In this document: positions 56,107 to 64,000 of the stretch, piece by piece
Layout: each line of letters opens with the position of its first letter
Position numbering within the stretch: the first letter of the stretch is position 1
Assembly: GCA_963556255.1 (NCBI GenBank)
Contig: OY744611.1
Span: 1,235,030-1,299,029, forward strand
Length of the DNA: 64,000 bases
Reading direction: 5' to 3'
Source: Allolobophora icterica
Lineage: Eukaryota > Annelida > Clitellata > Crassiclitellata > Lumbricidae
Made by a program: the position numbers and the translations under genes
Notes under the pieces: model-generated
Told to the model about the DNA's origin: nothing
What the model saw: only the letters and a program-made list of their open reading frames with translations
Databases searched by the model: none

Positions 56107-56590
56107 TTTGAGATATAAAAATGCCATAGAAGAATTGCGATGAATAGTTACTTTGTATCACTTTAATTTCAGAATACTTAGGCAGTAGGCATTCTGTTGT
56201 AGAGAATCCAGAGGTTCCTCATTATAGGCACCACATACCTAAGTTGTTGCATTCTGTTCAAATAATTATAAGACTGGAATCGAATCATCGAAATAAAATG
56301 TTATGCTATAGTTACTAAAGACACAGTAAAGTTTTTCGTTCTGGGTTCCACAACTTGACAATATTATTGTTAATATTCAATTTAGTTCAACAAATACTTC
56401 TGCGGGACTAGATATTTAACGGAGCAGTTAGCTGTGCATCATATTTTGAGACTATTTTAGACTGCTAATGGTTAGCGTATTGTCGCTGCATTCATGACTT
56501 ATTAAGTAATAAAATTAATTAGTTTAATTTATTTAGGTTAAGTGCTGGACCTTACGTTTGATCATTTAATACGAAAGATAAATGTGTGTG
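56107..56590 (+). other. Gene F 3' untranslated region and flank
   Basis: Conserved family 3' sequence with no insertion, making it the best reference for the unit. Confidence 0.65.
56508..56513 (+). terminator. Polyadenylation signal, gene F
   Basis: AATAAA in TTATTAAGTAATAAAATT, 402 nt after the stop. Confidence 0.6.
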
Positions 56591-56756
56591 TAATCAATTT
56601 TTTAATCAGGATCTGCTTTCTTACTGTTTTCATTCTTATTCTTCTCGTTTTACTGTTTACTTTTGCTAACTTCCCAACTCTGCGTGGTTTGAACAGTCGA
56701 GGTGTCAGGCCGTATTGAGACAGAGCTGTTACACTAAGGGTTTCAGCAAGAGAAAA
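56591..56756 (+). other. Far-upstream block of the next zinc-finger unit
   Basis: CTTCTCGTTTTACTGTTTACTTTTGC and CAGAGCTGTTACACTAAGGG match 4530-4560 and 4990-5010 upstream of gene A. It is a shortened, fused version of that region. Confidence 0.45.
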
Positions 56757-56758
56757 AC

Positions 56759-56792
<34 letters not shown>
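56757..56792. repeat. (AAT)n microsatellite
   Basis: Short perfect AAT array. Confidence 0.95.
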
Positions 56793-56984
56793 TAATAACG
56801 TTGGGCGCAATACTTCGTCGCTTTTCGAGGCACATTTGCACAGTTAATCGTGGACGATGACCGCTAAACTCTGGAACTTAACTCTTCTAAGTCAGTTTCA
56901 AAGTGTCTGAGGGATCATTTTAAATAATAAAATTTGTTTGTAATAATAAAAAAAAAAAATAATAATAATAATGATAATAATAAT
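56793..56984 (+). mobile_element. LINE 3' end, copy 3
   Basis: AACGTTGGGCGCAATACTTC...GTGTCTGAGGGATCATT followed by poly-A and (AAT)n resembles 24032-24210. The coding part is nearly gone. Confidence 0.45.
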
Positions 56985-57196
56985 AATAAAATGTCGTAGT
57001 AGGCTGTCTGTAGACGAAATGTCGTGCCTCTATGATAGGTCATTGCAGTTTTTGTTTATCAAAGTCAATTCCGACATTAATGTCATAATTGGTCTATGGT
57101 TCAAGGCTAATAGGTTATCCTTCAACATTGACAAGACAAATTTCACTGTCTTTCGCCCTAAGCGGAAGGTAATTCATACTTCTGATTTAAAAGTTA

Positions 57197-57405
57197 CTTT
57201 AGCCCGATAGCGCATTGGATAACATCTGGCGTAGAGTGCGAGAGGTACAGAGATCGAGTCCCATAGGCGGACATGCTTTGTAGGCTGCAATTTGCGCCGT
57301 ATATTGCAGGCTGTCTGTTCTGTTAGTAGTTAAGATTTATCGCATAACATGTACATGTACAGCGCAGTGCATTTGCAGGCGCTTAATTAAAGAATAAATA
57401 ATTAT
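57197..57405 (+). mobile_element. tRNA-derived SINE, family 3, copy 3
   Basis: Plus-strand copy with an A-box-like TAGCGCATTGGATAAC, a B-box-like GATCGAGTCCC and the GGCGCTTAATTAAAGAATAA tail. Confidence 0.85.
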
Positions 57406-57407
57406 TA

Positions 57408-57453
<46 letters not shown>

Positions 57454-57481
57454 ATTAATATTATATTATTAATATAATATT

Positions 57482-57555
<74 letters not shown>
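57406..57555. repeat. (ATT)n microsatellite
   Basis: An ATT array with a central palindromic AATATTAATATTATATTATT segment, continuing the SINE tail. Confidence 0.95.
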
Positions 57556-57556
<1 letters not shown>

Positions 57557-57655
57557 GATGGTGTAAGTATATTAACCACGTGAATAGCCTACATGTAAAT
57601 TCTTTGGAGTGTACTTAGACCAATACTTAACATGGAAGGATGATATGAATCGTAC

Positions 57656-57911
57656 GGTTCTAGGACTTTTCGCCCCCGGAAGATTCGCCCCCGGAAAGAT
57701 TCGCCCCCGACATTTCGCCCCCCGGAACTTTCGCCCCCGGAAGACTCATCGTTAATCCAGCTTCTAATCTTAGTTACATTTTCATCATAGATCCAGCTTC
57801 TGGTTTGAACTGTATTAGCCTTAGTTACATTTTCATCATAGATCCCGCTTCTAGTCTTAGTTACATTTTCATCCGGGGGCGAATATTCCGGGGGCGAAAT
57901 TTCCGTATCCC
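57656..57911. mobile_element. GGTTCTAGG element (256 bp) with 9-bp duplication and minisatellite
   Basis: GAATCGTAC is duplicated at 57647-57655 and 57912-57920. Termini GGTTCTAGGACTTTTCGCCC and (reverse) GGGATACGGAAATTTCGCCC are imperfect inverted repeats containing a perfect TTTCGCCCCCGGAA. The interior has TTCGCCCCCGGAA blocks at both sides and three 36-bp minisatellite units. No coding capacity. Confidence 0.85.
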
Positions 57912-57960
57912 GAATCGTACAGCTAGCTAAGAAGGTAGCCAAAAGTATTGGTATTGGAAA

Positions 57961-59000
57961 CGGGACTGCTAATCAATTACATCATCACTGATATCCTAGT
58001 TGCTGTGACGCATCAAAATGTATTCGCTAGATGACAGGACATACATTCAAAACTCAAGCTTTCTTTTAATTTTAGACAAATACTGAAATCATTCGCCATT
58101 TTGTTCTGATTTCTAGAGTATTAAACATACTTCGGGGTAATTCGACTTTAATGCCAAATCTGGTTAGATTCTACAACTCTGTGCATATAATTTAGTGGGA
58201 AAACACATTTAATAAACGACATCTAGGTTAATGAGAGAATTGCTAATCGTATGGTTTGAGGTTAATGTTTTTTTCTACCTCAGGCGATGGCTTGAAAGTC
58301 ATTCCGACGAACATGTGACTGTATGACCTCTGCCCTGCTCATCTTTTAATGAATTCATCCGGTGAGATCCTTCACCACCGCTGCCCGTTTGAATGGGTTC
58401 CACTCCATTTCAGGCCCCCATTTTATTAGGCGCATACTGTCTGTGCTAGCCCGAAATTTGCAATAGATGTCATTGGAAGCAGTTCCTTGCCATGCACCGG
58501 TTTTTGGTAATCCTGGGTTTTAGCGTCGGAAATTATTTCATTGAAAAGTTCTAATACAATAATACAATAAATAATCATCGTTCATCCAACTTCTAGTTTC
58601 AGTTATATTTTAATCGATTATCCAGCTTCTAGTTTCGTGAACATTTTCATCAATCTTCCAACTTCTACTTCGAATTTTACTATGAAATGTTTTCATCGCT
58701 CATACACGGGAATAATATCGGCACTAAAGCGATATATTTTCGTCGTAATTCCAACTTCTAGTTTGACTTTTATTATGTAATATTTTCATCGCTCATCCGG
58801 CTTCTAGTTTCATTGATATTTTCATCAATCTTCCAACTTCATGTTTGAGTTTAACTCTGAAATGTTTTCATCGCTCATGCAATGTAAATAATTTCCGACG
58901 CTAAAACCCAGGATTACCCGGTTTTTTATAACTCGTTGATCAATATGCGTTAATAAGTAATGTAAAGTTAGCAAGTAAGCAATGTTACGCTTTAGCATTA
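57961..59000 (+). repeat. Dispersed repeat R, copy 7, interrupted
   Basis: R sequence at 57965-58505 resumes at 58927 after a GGTAA-type element. Confidence 0.7.
58506..58918. mobile_element. GGTAA-type element (413 bp) with exact 8-bp duplication
   Basis: CGGTTTTT is present at 58498-58505 and 58919-58926. Termini GGTAATCCTGGGTTTTAGCG and CGCTAAAACCCAGGATTACC extend to about 33 bp. The interior is made of TTTTCATC...CAACTTCTAGTTT units. The remnant at 22467-22535 is the same element. Confidence 0.9.
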
Positions 59001-59172
59001 CTTTAACATGGGCTGATTTTTTTACTTGTTCTTTGGATATCGTCGTGGTCAATAGATAGGGGCCTACAGAGGGTTAACCCGAATCCCCGAAAACCCTGAA
59101 AATACACCAAAACCTGATTTCCCAAAACACAGTTTTATAGAAATCGGCCCGAACTCCCGAAAACTCACCTTG
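59001..59172. other. Short spacer, possible LINE 3' untranslated region
   Basis: Lies 3' of the minus-strand RTE frame. It repeats CCCGAAAACCC/CCCGAAAACTC words and has no clear poly-A. Confidence 0.3.
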
Positions 59173-60396
59173 TCACCTTGTGCTGTCGATTCGTTGAATC
59201 CTAGCGACTGTCATGGTCAACCTTCTCCATGTGCTCCGATTTCTCGTTGCCTCTCTCAGCTCCGAGATGTTCATCTTCAATGCCTCCTGTATCTCGTCCA
59301 TCCATCTCCTCCTTGGTCGTCCTCTCCTCCTTCTGCCCTCCCCACACGCCAACATCATCTCCTTTTCCAGCCCATCTGCACGCATCACGTGTCCAAAGTA
59401 TGACATCTTCTGCCTGGACGCTCTCTGCCCCAACGTCAAACTCCCTCTCCAGTGTCCTATTTCTTCCAGGATATCCTCGTTAGTTCTCTTCTCAGTCCAA
59501 GAAACCCTCAACATTTTCCTCCAGATCCACATTTCACATGCCTCAATTTTCTTCTCCAATGCCTTGGTTTTTGTCCATGTTTCGCATCCGTAAAGCACCA
59601 CTGGTAAGATCATTGCTTTAACAATTCTTGTCTTCGTTCCCAAACTCACTGATTTGTCCTTCCATATTTTTTCCAGTCCCTGCGTTGCCGTCTTCCCCAA
59701 TGTAATTCTCCGTCGTATTTCTCGTTCGCATCCACCTTCACTCTCCATCATGGCCCCCAAGAAACAGAAGCTTGATACCACCTCTATCTCCTCTCCATCT
59801 ACCTCAAAATAACTCCATTTCTCAGTGGTCATTATCTTCGTCTTTTTTATATTAAAGTACATTCCTGCTTTCTCGCTAGCACATTTTAGCCTTCTGATGT
59901 TATCCTTCAGTTTCTCCTTTTTTTCCGCCAGCAGTGTTGTGTCGTCCGCATACCTTAAATTGTTCACTATCCTTCCAGCTATCCTCACACCCTCCGCCTC
60001 ATCATCAAAACCTGCCTCCCTCATTATCCTTTCTGCATATAGAATGAATAGGTATGGTGATAGTATACATCCCTGTCTGACCCCTTTCTTTATTCGAAAA
60101 CTTGAAGTGTCGCCATGTTCTGTCCTGACCACCGCCACCTGATTGCCATACAGGTTCTTGAGGAGAGTTATCAGATGCATGGGTATGCCCATTTCACTCA
60201 GTGTTTTCCACAGCAGAGCATGATCAACGCAGTCGAATGCCTTGCTGTAATCTATAAAACAAAGATGTACCTCTTGTCCATATTCCCTCTGCCTTTCCAT
60301 TATCCATCTTAGGTTTGCAATATGGTCTCTTGTGCCTCTCCCTTTTCTAAATCCTGCTTGATTTGCTGGCAGCTCTCTCTCTATCGTGTCTTCCAT
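59173..60396 (-). mobile_element. RTE-like LINE, open 407-codon reverse transcriptase
   Basis: One uninterrupted minus-strand frame carries QAGFRKGRGTRDHIANLRW, LCFIDYSKAFDCVDH, RIKKGVRQGCILSPYLF, the catalytic LRYADDTTLLA, the post-catalytic FCFLGAMMESEGG, LYGCETWT, and the tail MSYFGHVMRADGLEKEMML with RRRRGRPRRRWMDEIQEAL. This order is typical of RTE-clade enzymes. The endonuclease and the first RT block are absent, so it is 5'-truncated near 60400, but with no stop or frameshift it is a young insertion. Confidence 0.9.
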
Positions 60397-60593
60397 CCCG
60401 AAAACTAGTGAGAGATAAATTGTAAACTCCTATACATGAGAGACTTAGCCTGGCATTGATGATTTTCGATATATTATTTTTGACTTGATGAACGATCATA
60501 ATATGCACTCAGTTTCTTTCCTGCAGAGGAAATGAATGAATTAAATAATATATGTTTAATATAAATGACGTATTTTTTATTTGATGATGCGAG

Positions 60594-60894
60594 TAGGGTT
60601 GCCACCTCCTAAGGATACGAATCCGGGAGATTCAATACATTTTTTAACATTTGCAATTGCACTGATAGAACAGAATCTAAGGATGGTACATCTGCGTCCC
60701 TCGTATTTTACTGATAATGTTTGCTGGCAAATTTTGCACTCTGCTTCCAACTCGTTTTTCTTAGCCAACCAATCCTTAAAGTCGTCTTCTTTGAGCCACT
60801 CATCGTTGAATGAACAGTAATACTTCTGTTTCTTCTTAACTACACATTTTTCTGGATTAGACTCAGACTCAGAGTCAGAATTTGAATTCGCCAT
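60594..60894 (-). pseudogene. hAT transposase N-terminal remnant
   Basis: The frame MANSNSDSESESNPEK is followed by KKQKYYCSFNDEWLKEDDFK and a CKICQQTLSVKYEG Cys pair, resembling the zinc-binding N-terminus of hAT-family transposases. It runs out into the terminal repeat, so the catalytic domain is missing. The frame can start upstream at 60966, but the Met at 60894 gives the more typical acidic N-terminus. Confidence 0.6.
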
Positions 60895-61271
60895 TGCGAC
60901 GCTATTTTGCTTATAACGATAACAACGGGCTAACCGTTCACGGCGAACTTCACGCGCACACTGCACGCGCAGTCATAAACATAGATATCTCAATTGAAAA
61001 GTGTCCGCAGAAAGTTATAAAAATACATAGATATATAAATTGAATTTGAAAAGTGTCCGCTGAAAGTTAAAAAATACAATCTCGATCAGACATTCAGACT
61101 CTGAGTCTCTGACTCGATGTCGAGCAGTGACGCATTGTGCAGTTGTCCTAGGGAATAGGACTTTTCAGCATTCCGGGATATTTCAAAGTTTTCCAAATTA
61201 ATTCCTGGAGACGGGAGATCATATCGAAATACGGGAGACTCCCGCCCAATCCGGGAGAGGTGGCAACCCTA
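60594..61271 (-). mobile_element. hAT-like non-autonomous element (678 bp)
   Basis: Termini TAGGGTTGCCACCTC and GAGGTGGCAACCCTA are perfect inverted repeats. GATGCGAG is duplicated at 60586-60593 and 61272-61279, and the paralogous empty sites upstream of C and E read GATGTGAGGGTTGTA and GATGTGACCGTTGTA. An 8-bp duplication with a TAGGGTTGCC-type end fits hAT. It retains only the N-terminal part of a transposase gene. Confidence 0.9.
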
Positions 61272-61413
61272 GATGCGAGGGTTGTAGGATGGCGTATTTG
61301 CAATGAGCAAAATGCCTGTTTTTGAATTGCAAGAATTTTATTGCGATGCTAGATATAAAATCAACTTATTCTAGGCAACATCAGTTCTCAGATCTGTCTA
61401 ATACTTTTTCCAG
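61272..61413 (+). other. Gene G far-upstream region
   Basis: Paralogous to 48060-48600 (TTTTTGAATTGCAAGAATTTTA, AAATCAACTTATTCTA). Confidence 0.5.
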
Positions 61414-61689
61414 TCATTTATGACTATAAAATGTATGAGAAAAGAAAAGATGCCCATGCCACAGAAACGTGGTCCTCCTGTGCAAGCAGAGTGTGTGGTG
61501 GATGATATGTTGGGATATACAAGCGCTCAGTTGCAAAGAGCCAGAAGGATGGACGATGGAGCTACACATAAGCTATTGCATTTAATGAAAAAGCAATGTA
61601 ACCGAACATTTAAGACTGTTCTCCCTTGTATATATGAACTTACTGTTACTCTTCAATCTTTATATAGAAGAACTTGTTAGAGAAGTACT
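61414..61689 (+). other. Gene G upstream exon-like block (MDDGATHKLLH)
   Basis: The acceptor ATACTTTTTCCAG ends at 61413. The open frame that follows reads MPMPQKRGPPVQAECVVDD and RRMDDGATHKLLHLMKKQCN. It aligns with the minus strand at 12900-12750 upstream of B, where the same words occur but a different frame is open in the first half. Coding status is uncertain. Confidence 0.45.
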
Positions 61690-62115
61690 GGAAGACATGG
61701 AGGAGGGATCAAGGTCAGAGGCAGAATGATTAGAGCGCTGAGGTCATCAAGAACTGGAGGAGTTCGAGATGTCGATTTTCAGAAGAATGTAGAAGTTCAG
61801 CCGAACAGAACATAAAACAAATTAAGAAGTGATGGGAAGGATTGGAGAAGAAGGTCCTTGATACGTACATTACGAAACAGGCAGAGGAAATGGATCGGAC
61901 ACATGCTGAGAGGGGACTCGACATCTACTTAGAAATGTCATCGGGGGAAGAAGGGAGGGAGGAGGACAAAGGGAAGACCAAGACAGATGATGCTGGATTG
62001 GATGATGAAGGGGGGAATACTCAAATAAGTGGTTCAGCATCGAGAGGAGTGGCAGCGTCAGACGTTTGAACCTGACTGAAGTCAGAGAACCAGAAGAGAA
62101 TCTCTTATGTGCTTT
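61690..62115 (+). mobile_element. RTE-like LINE C-terminal fragment
   Basis: RKWIGHMLRGDST, RTKGRPRQMMLDWMM and a SIERSGSVRRLNLTEVREPE stretch in shifting frames follow the C-terminal order of RTE-like reverse transcriptases. The related piece at 17386-17570 is its inverse. Confidence 0.6.
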
Positions 62116-62528
62116 GTGCATATTTCATTTGTCAGTTTTAAATTATATCTACTCTGAAATGATATGATTTTTGCAAATTTAGAAACTTTTAGCTACTATT
62201 GCAAACTTCTATGAAGATAAGAGATCTTGTAATTTCAAATTTCAAATTATTTTAGTAAACCTTTCATAGAATGATATACTTCTTAGCACATGTGTCGGGC
62301 AATCATGTTTTCACACAGACCTGTAGGCCTAACGTTAATGGTTTTGGAAAGGTAAATTCTAAGCAGAAAATTCGTTAAAGAATTCCTGGAACTGTATCCT
62401 TATTTCTAAATTGGAAGTGGTCACTCAACTACAAATGCAGAACAGCCATTCTGCTGTGATGAGCAACAGTCAAATTATATTCTGTATTTTAAAGTGCCAT
62501 TAATAATGAGGTTTTACTGTTATTTTAG

Positions 62529-62665
62529 CAAGTACAGGAGGAAGACGAACAATATTCTGTTTGAACTTCAAAATGCGACAAGTTCTGCATCTCAGTAATC
62601 TTGATCAGGAACACTACAGTGGATTTATACGACTACAACTTTGGCTATAGTCAACTACTTCATCT
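62529..62665 (+). other. Gene G upstream exon-like block
   Basis: After TTTTACTGTTATTTTAG the sequence starts KYRRKTNNILFELQNAT, then decays. It lies at the same relative place as in A, D, E and F. Confidence 0.5.
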
Positions 62666-62799
62666 TCAGTTGAAATCAATCTGAACAATGGTTGAATAGC
62701 TTTAGTATTTCGTCATTAAAATAACTACTATTGACAGATGAAACATGAACCCTTTCTCCAATGATCTGAAACGCAAGCTTATATGAAGTCGTCGATAAT

Positions 62800-63125
62800 T
62801 TGAGAAACTAGACACTGCTGGTGTATGACAACATCACTTCCAGATACAGTTGCAGAGAAATTTTACACAGGAAATCGCTTTGAAGTGCGTAACAAAACTT
62901 ATGCTTCACAAATGCCATACAGTTTCCAACTTTATGCTCAAGGTGATCATCTGAGAGTTCTTCAAAGAACACATACTGGAGAAACACAGTGAATAGGCTG
63001 ATGTTGAATATCACAACCCAAACAGGAGAAAAAGAAAACAGTTTCCATATGTATGAGAAATCATTTAGTGAGGGTGTAATCTAAAAAAGCACATAAGACC
63101 CCATGCCAGTGAAATAGCAATACAC
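62800..63125 (+). pseudogene. Decayed finger remnants upstream of gene G
   Basis: Family remnants in the usual order, ending with MRNHLVRV-like broken finger sequence just before the start codon. Confidence 0.5.
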
Positions 63126-63758
63126 ATGCCAGTTATGTCAGAAAGAAACCATACTGGGGAAAAGCCACACAGGTGCGAGTTATTTCAGAAGACATTTCTT
63201 CAAGGTAATCATTTGAAAAGTCACATGAGAACCCATACTCCCAAAACACCATACAGGTGCAATATGTGTATGAAATCATTTGCTTTTCCTAGCGATATGA
63301 AAATCCACATGAGAACCCATACTGGCGAAAAACCATACAGTTGTCCTTTATGTCAAAAAGCATTTAGTACAGGTCGTCAAGTGAAAATGCATATGAGAAC
63401 CCATACTAGCGAGAAACCATATACATGTCAGTTATGTCAGAAATCATTTGTTATACATAGTAATCTGAAAACGCACATGAGAACCCATACTGGCGAAAAG
63501 CCATATAGGTGCCTGTTCTGTCAGAAATCATTTAATGAAGGTAGTCATCTTAAAACTCACATGAACACCCATACTAGCGAGAAACTATACAGGTCAAAAT
63601 ATTTTGGATGTGGTCTATGTGACGAATTGCTTGAAATAGAAAAAGAATTTCTAGACCATTGTTCTAGCCATCAATTTTCTCCACCTGACGATTTAGCTGC
63701 TGACCTGTGCTGCATTATAATTCCACATACTTTACAGATTGGAATAATTGTAATTTGA
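63126..63758 (+). CDS. C2H2 zinc-finger protein, gene G (210 aa, short form)
   Basis: MPVMSERNHTGEK is followed by a decayed first finger (HRCELFQKTF, second cysteine to Phe). Four intact fingers follow with helix regions AFPSD, STGRQ, VIHSN and NEGSH. The last linker joins directly to the C-terminal domain (KLYRSKYFGCGLCDELLEIE). The stop used in A (CTGTGCTGA) is CTGTGCTGC here, so the protein runs on for CCIIIPHTLQIGIIVI. The smallest family member and closest to D. Probable nuclear DNA-binding protein with a short target. Confidence 0.87.
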   Translation: MPVMSERNHTGEKPHRCELFQKTFLQGNHLKSHMRTHTPKTPYRCNMCMKSFAFPSDMKIHMRTHTGEKPYSCPLCQKAFSTGRQVKMHMRTHTSEKPYTCQLCQKSFVIHSNLKTHMRTHTGEKPYRCLFCQKSFNEGSHLKTHMNTHTSEKLYRSKYFGCGLCDELLEIEKEFLDHCSSHQFSPPDDLAADLCCIIIPHTLQIGIIVI

Positions 63759-64000
63759 GATAAAAATGCTATAGAAGTGTTGGGATATCTAGGTGAATAG
63801 TTACTTTGTACCACTTTAATATCAGAATACCTAGACAGTAGGTATTCTGGTGTAGAGAATCCAGATATCCCTCATTGTAGGCACCACACCTAAGTTGTTG
63901 CCTTCTGTTCACATAATTATAAGACTGTCATCAAAACGAATTTTACGCTATAGTTACTAAAGACGCAGTAAAGTCTTTCGTTCTGGTTTTCACTACTTCA
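63759..64000 (+). other. Gene G 3' flank, cut by the window end
   Basis: Family 3' sequence (GTAGAGAATCCAGA, AAAGTCTTTCGTTCTGG); the AATAAA would lie beyond the window. Confidence 0.6.

Larger units (their letters stand above)
56985..57960 (+). mobile_element. CR1-like LINE fragment split by later insertions
   Basis: Bases 56985-57195 read FIKVNSDINVIIGLWFKANR and LSFNIDKTNFTVFRPKRK. After a SINE and microsatellite, 57600-57655 reads FFGVYLDQYLTWKDDMNRT in broken frame, and after a 256-bp element 57921-57960 continues KVAKSIGIG. Three layers of insertion have opened one reverse-transcriptase fragment. Confidence 0.65.

Noticed and set aside
59213..59593. Plus-strand ORFs opposite the RTE reverse transcriptase
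   Set aside because: Antisense shadows of the minus-strand catalytic frame.

Overview
This is a eukaryotic nuclear window. It has no operons, contains intron-like splice acceptors, is AT-rich and repeat-dense, and carries animal-type C2H2 zinc-finger genes among LINEs, SINEs, Helitrons, hAT and piggyBac-like elements. The mix of L2/CR1-, RTE- and Jockey-like LINEs, tRNA-SINEs and TTAA elements suggests a marine invertebrate, possibly a non-vertebrate deuterostome such as an echinoderm or hemichordate. That placement is an inference with low confidence. No conserved housekeeping gene was recognised.

The only convincing host genes are seven paralogous C2H2 zinc-finger units: A 5858-7327 (+), B 10973-11770 (-), C 26445-28552 (+, one frameshift), D 41510-42286 (+), E 49511-50563 (+), F 54391-56106 (+) and G 63126-63758 (+). 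They share a start (consensus MPVMSERNxTGE), tandem 28-residue fingers with TGEKPY linkers, and a C-terminal domain holding one extra, acidic C2H2 finger (CGICDELLEIEKEFLDH...) followed by FSPPDDLAAD. A, C, E and F also have a linker of about 115 residues before this domain; B, D and G lack it and join the last finger straight to it. Homology continues several hundred bases upstream, with a splice-acceptor-flanked exon-like block and decayed finger remnants, and about 400 bases downstream to a shared AATAAA. The cluster therefore grew by segmental duplication of whole units.

Between the units lies a dense layer of transposons. Clear copies include a 702-bp Helitron (19858-20559), two TTAA-flanked piggyBac-like elements (17856-19135 and 43661-45378), a hAT-like element with an 8-bp target duplication (60594-61271), a near full-length but frameshifted LINE with 101-bp 5' monomers and a TTGA-repeat tail (31781-36914), an open 407-codon RTE-like reverse transcriptase (59173-60396, minus), many L2/CR1 fragments, three SINE families, and an unclassified 1.2-kb repeat (R, seven copies).

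The most unusual signal is a group of short inverted-repeat transposons starting GGTAA and ending TTACC (13766-14413, 47106-47750, 53191-53615, 58506-58918, plus relics). Three make exact 8-bp target duplications, and all carry an internal minisatellite of about 36 bp in place of a transposase. The same minisatellite also occurs in a different element type (57656-57911) with a 9-bp duplication. Paralogous gene flanks and R copies provide empty sites that fix several insertion boundaries to the base.

A reasonable working picture is a young, finger-shuffling zinc-finger family in a transposon-rich cluster, resembling known zinc-finger clusters that evolve against transposons. The sequence alone does not show what these proteins bind.
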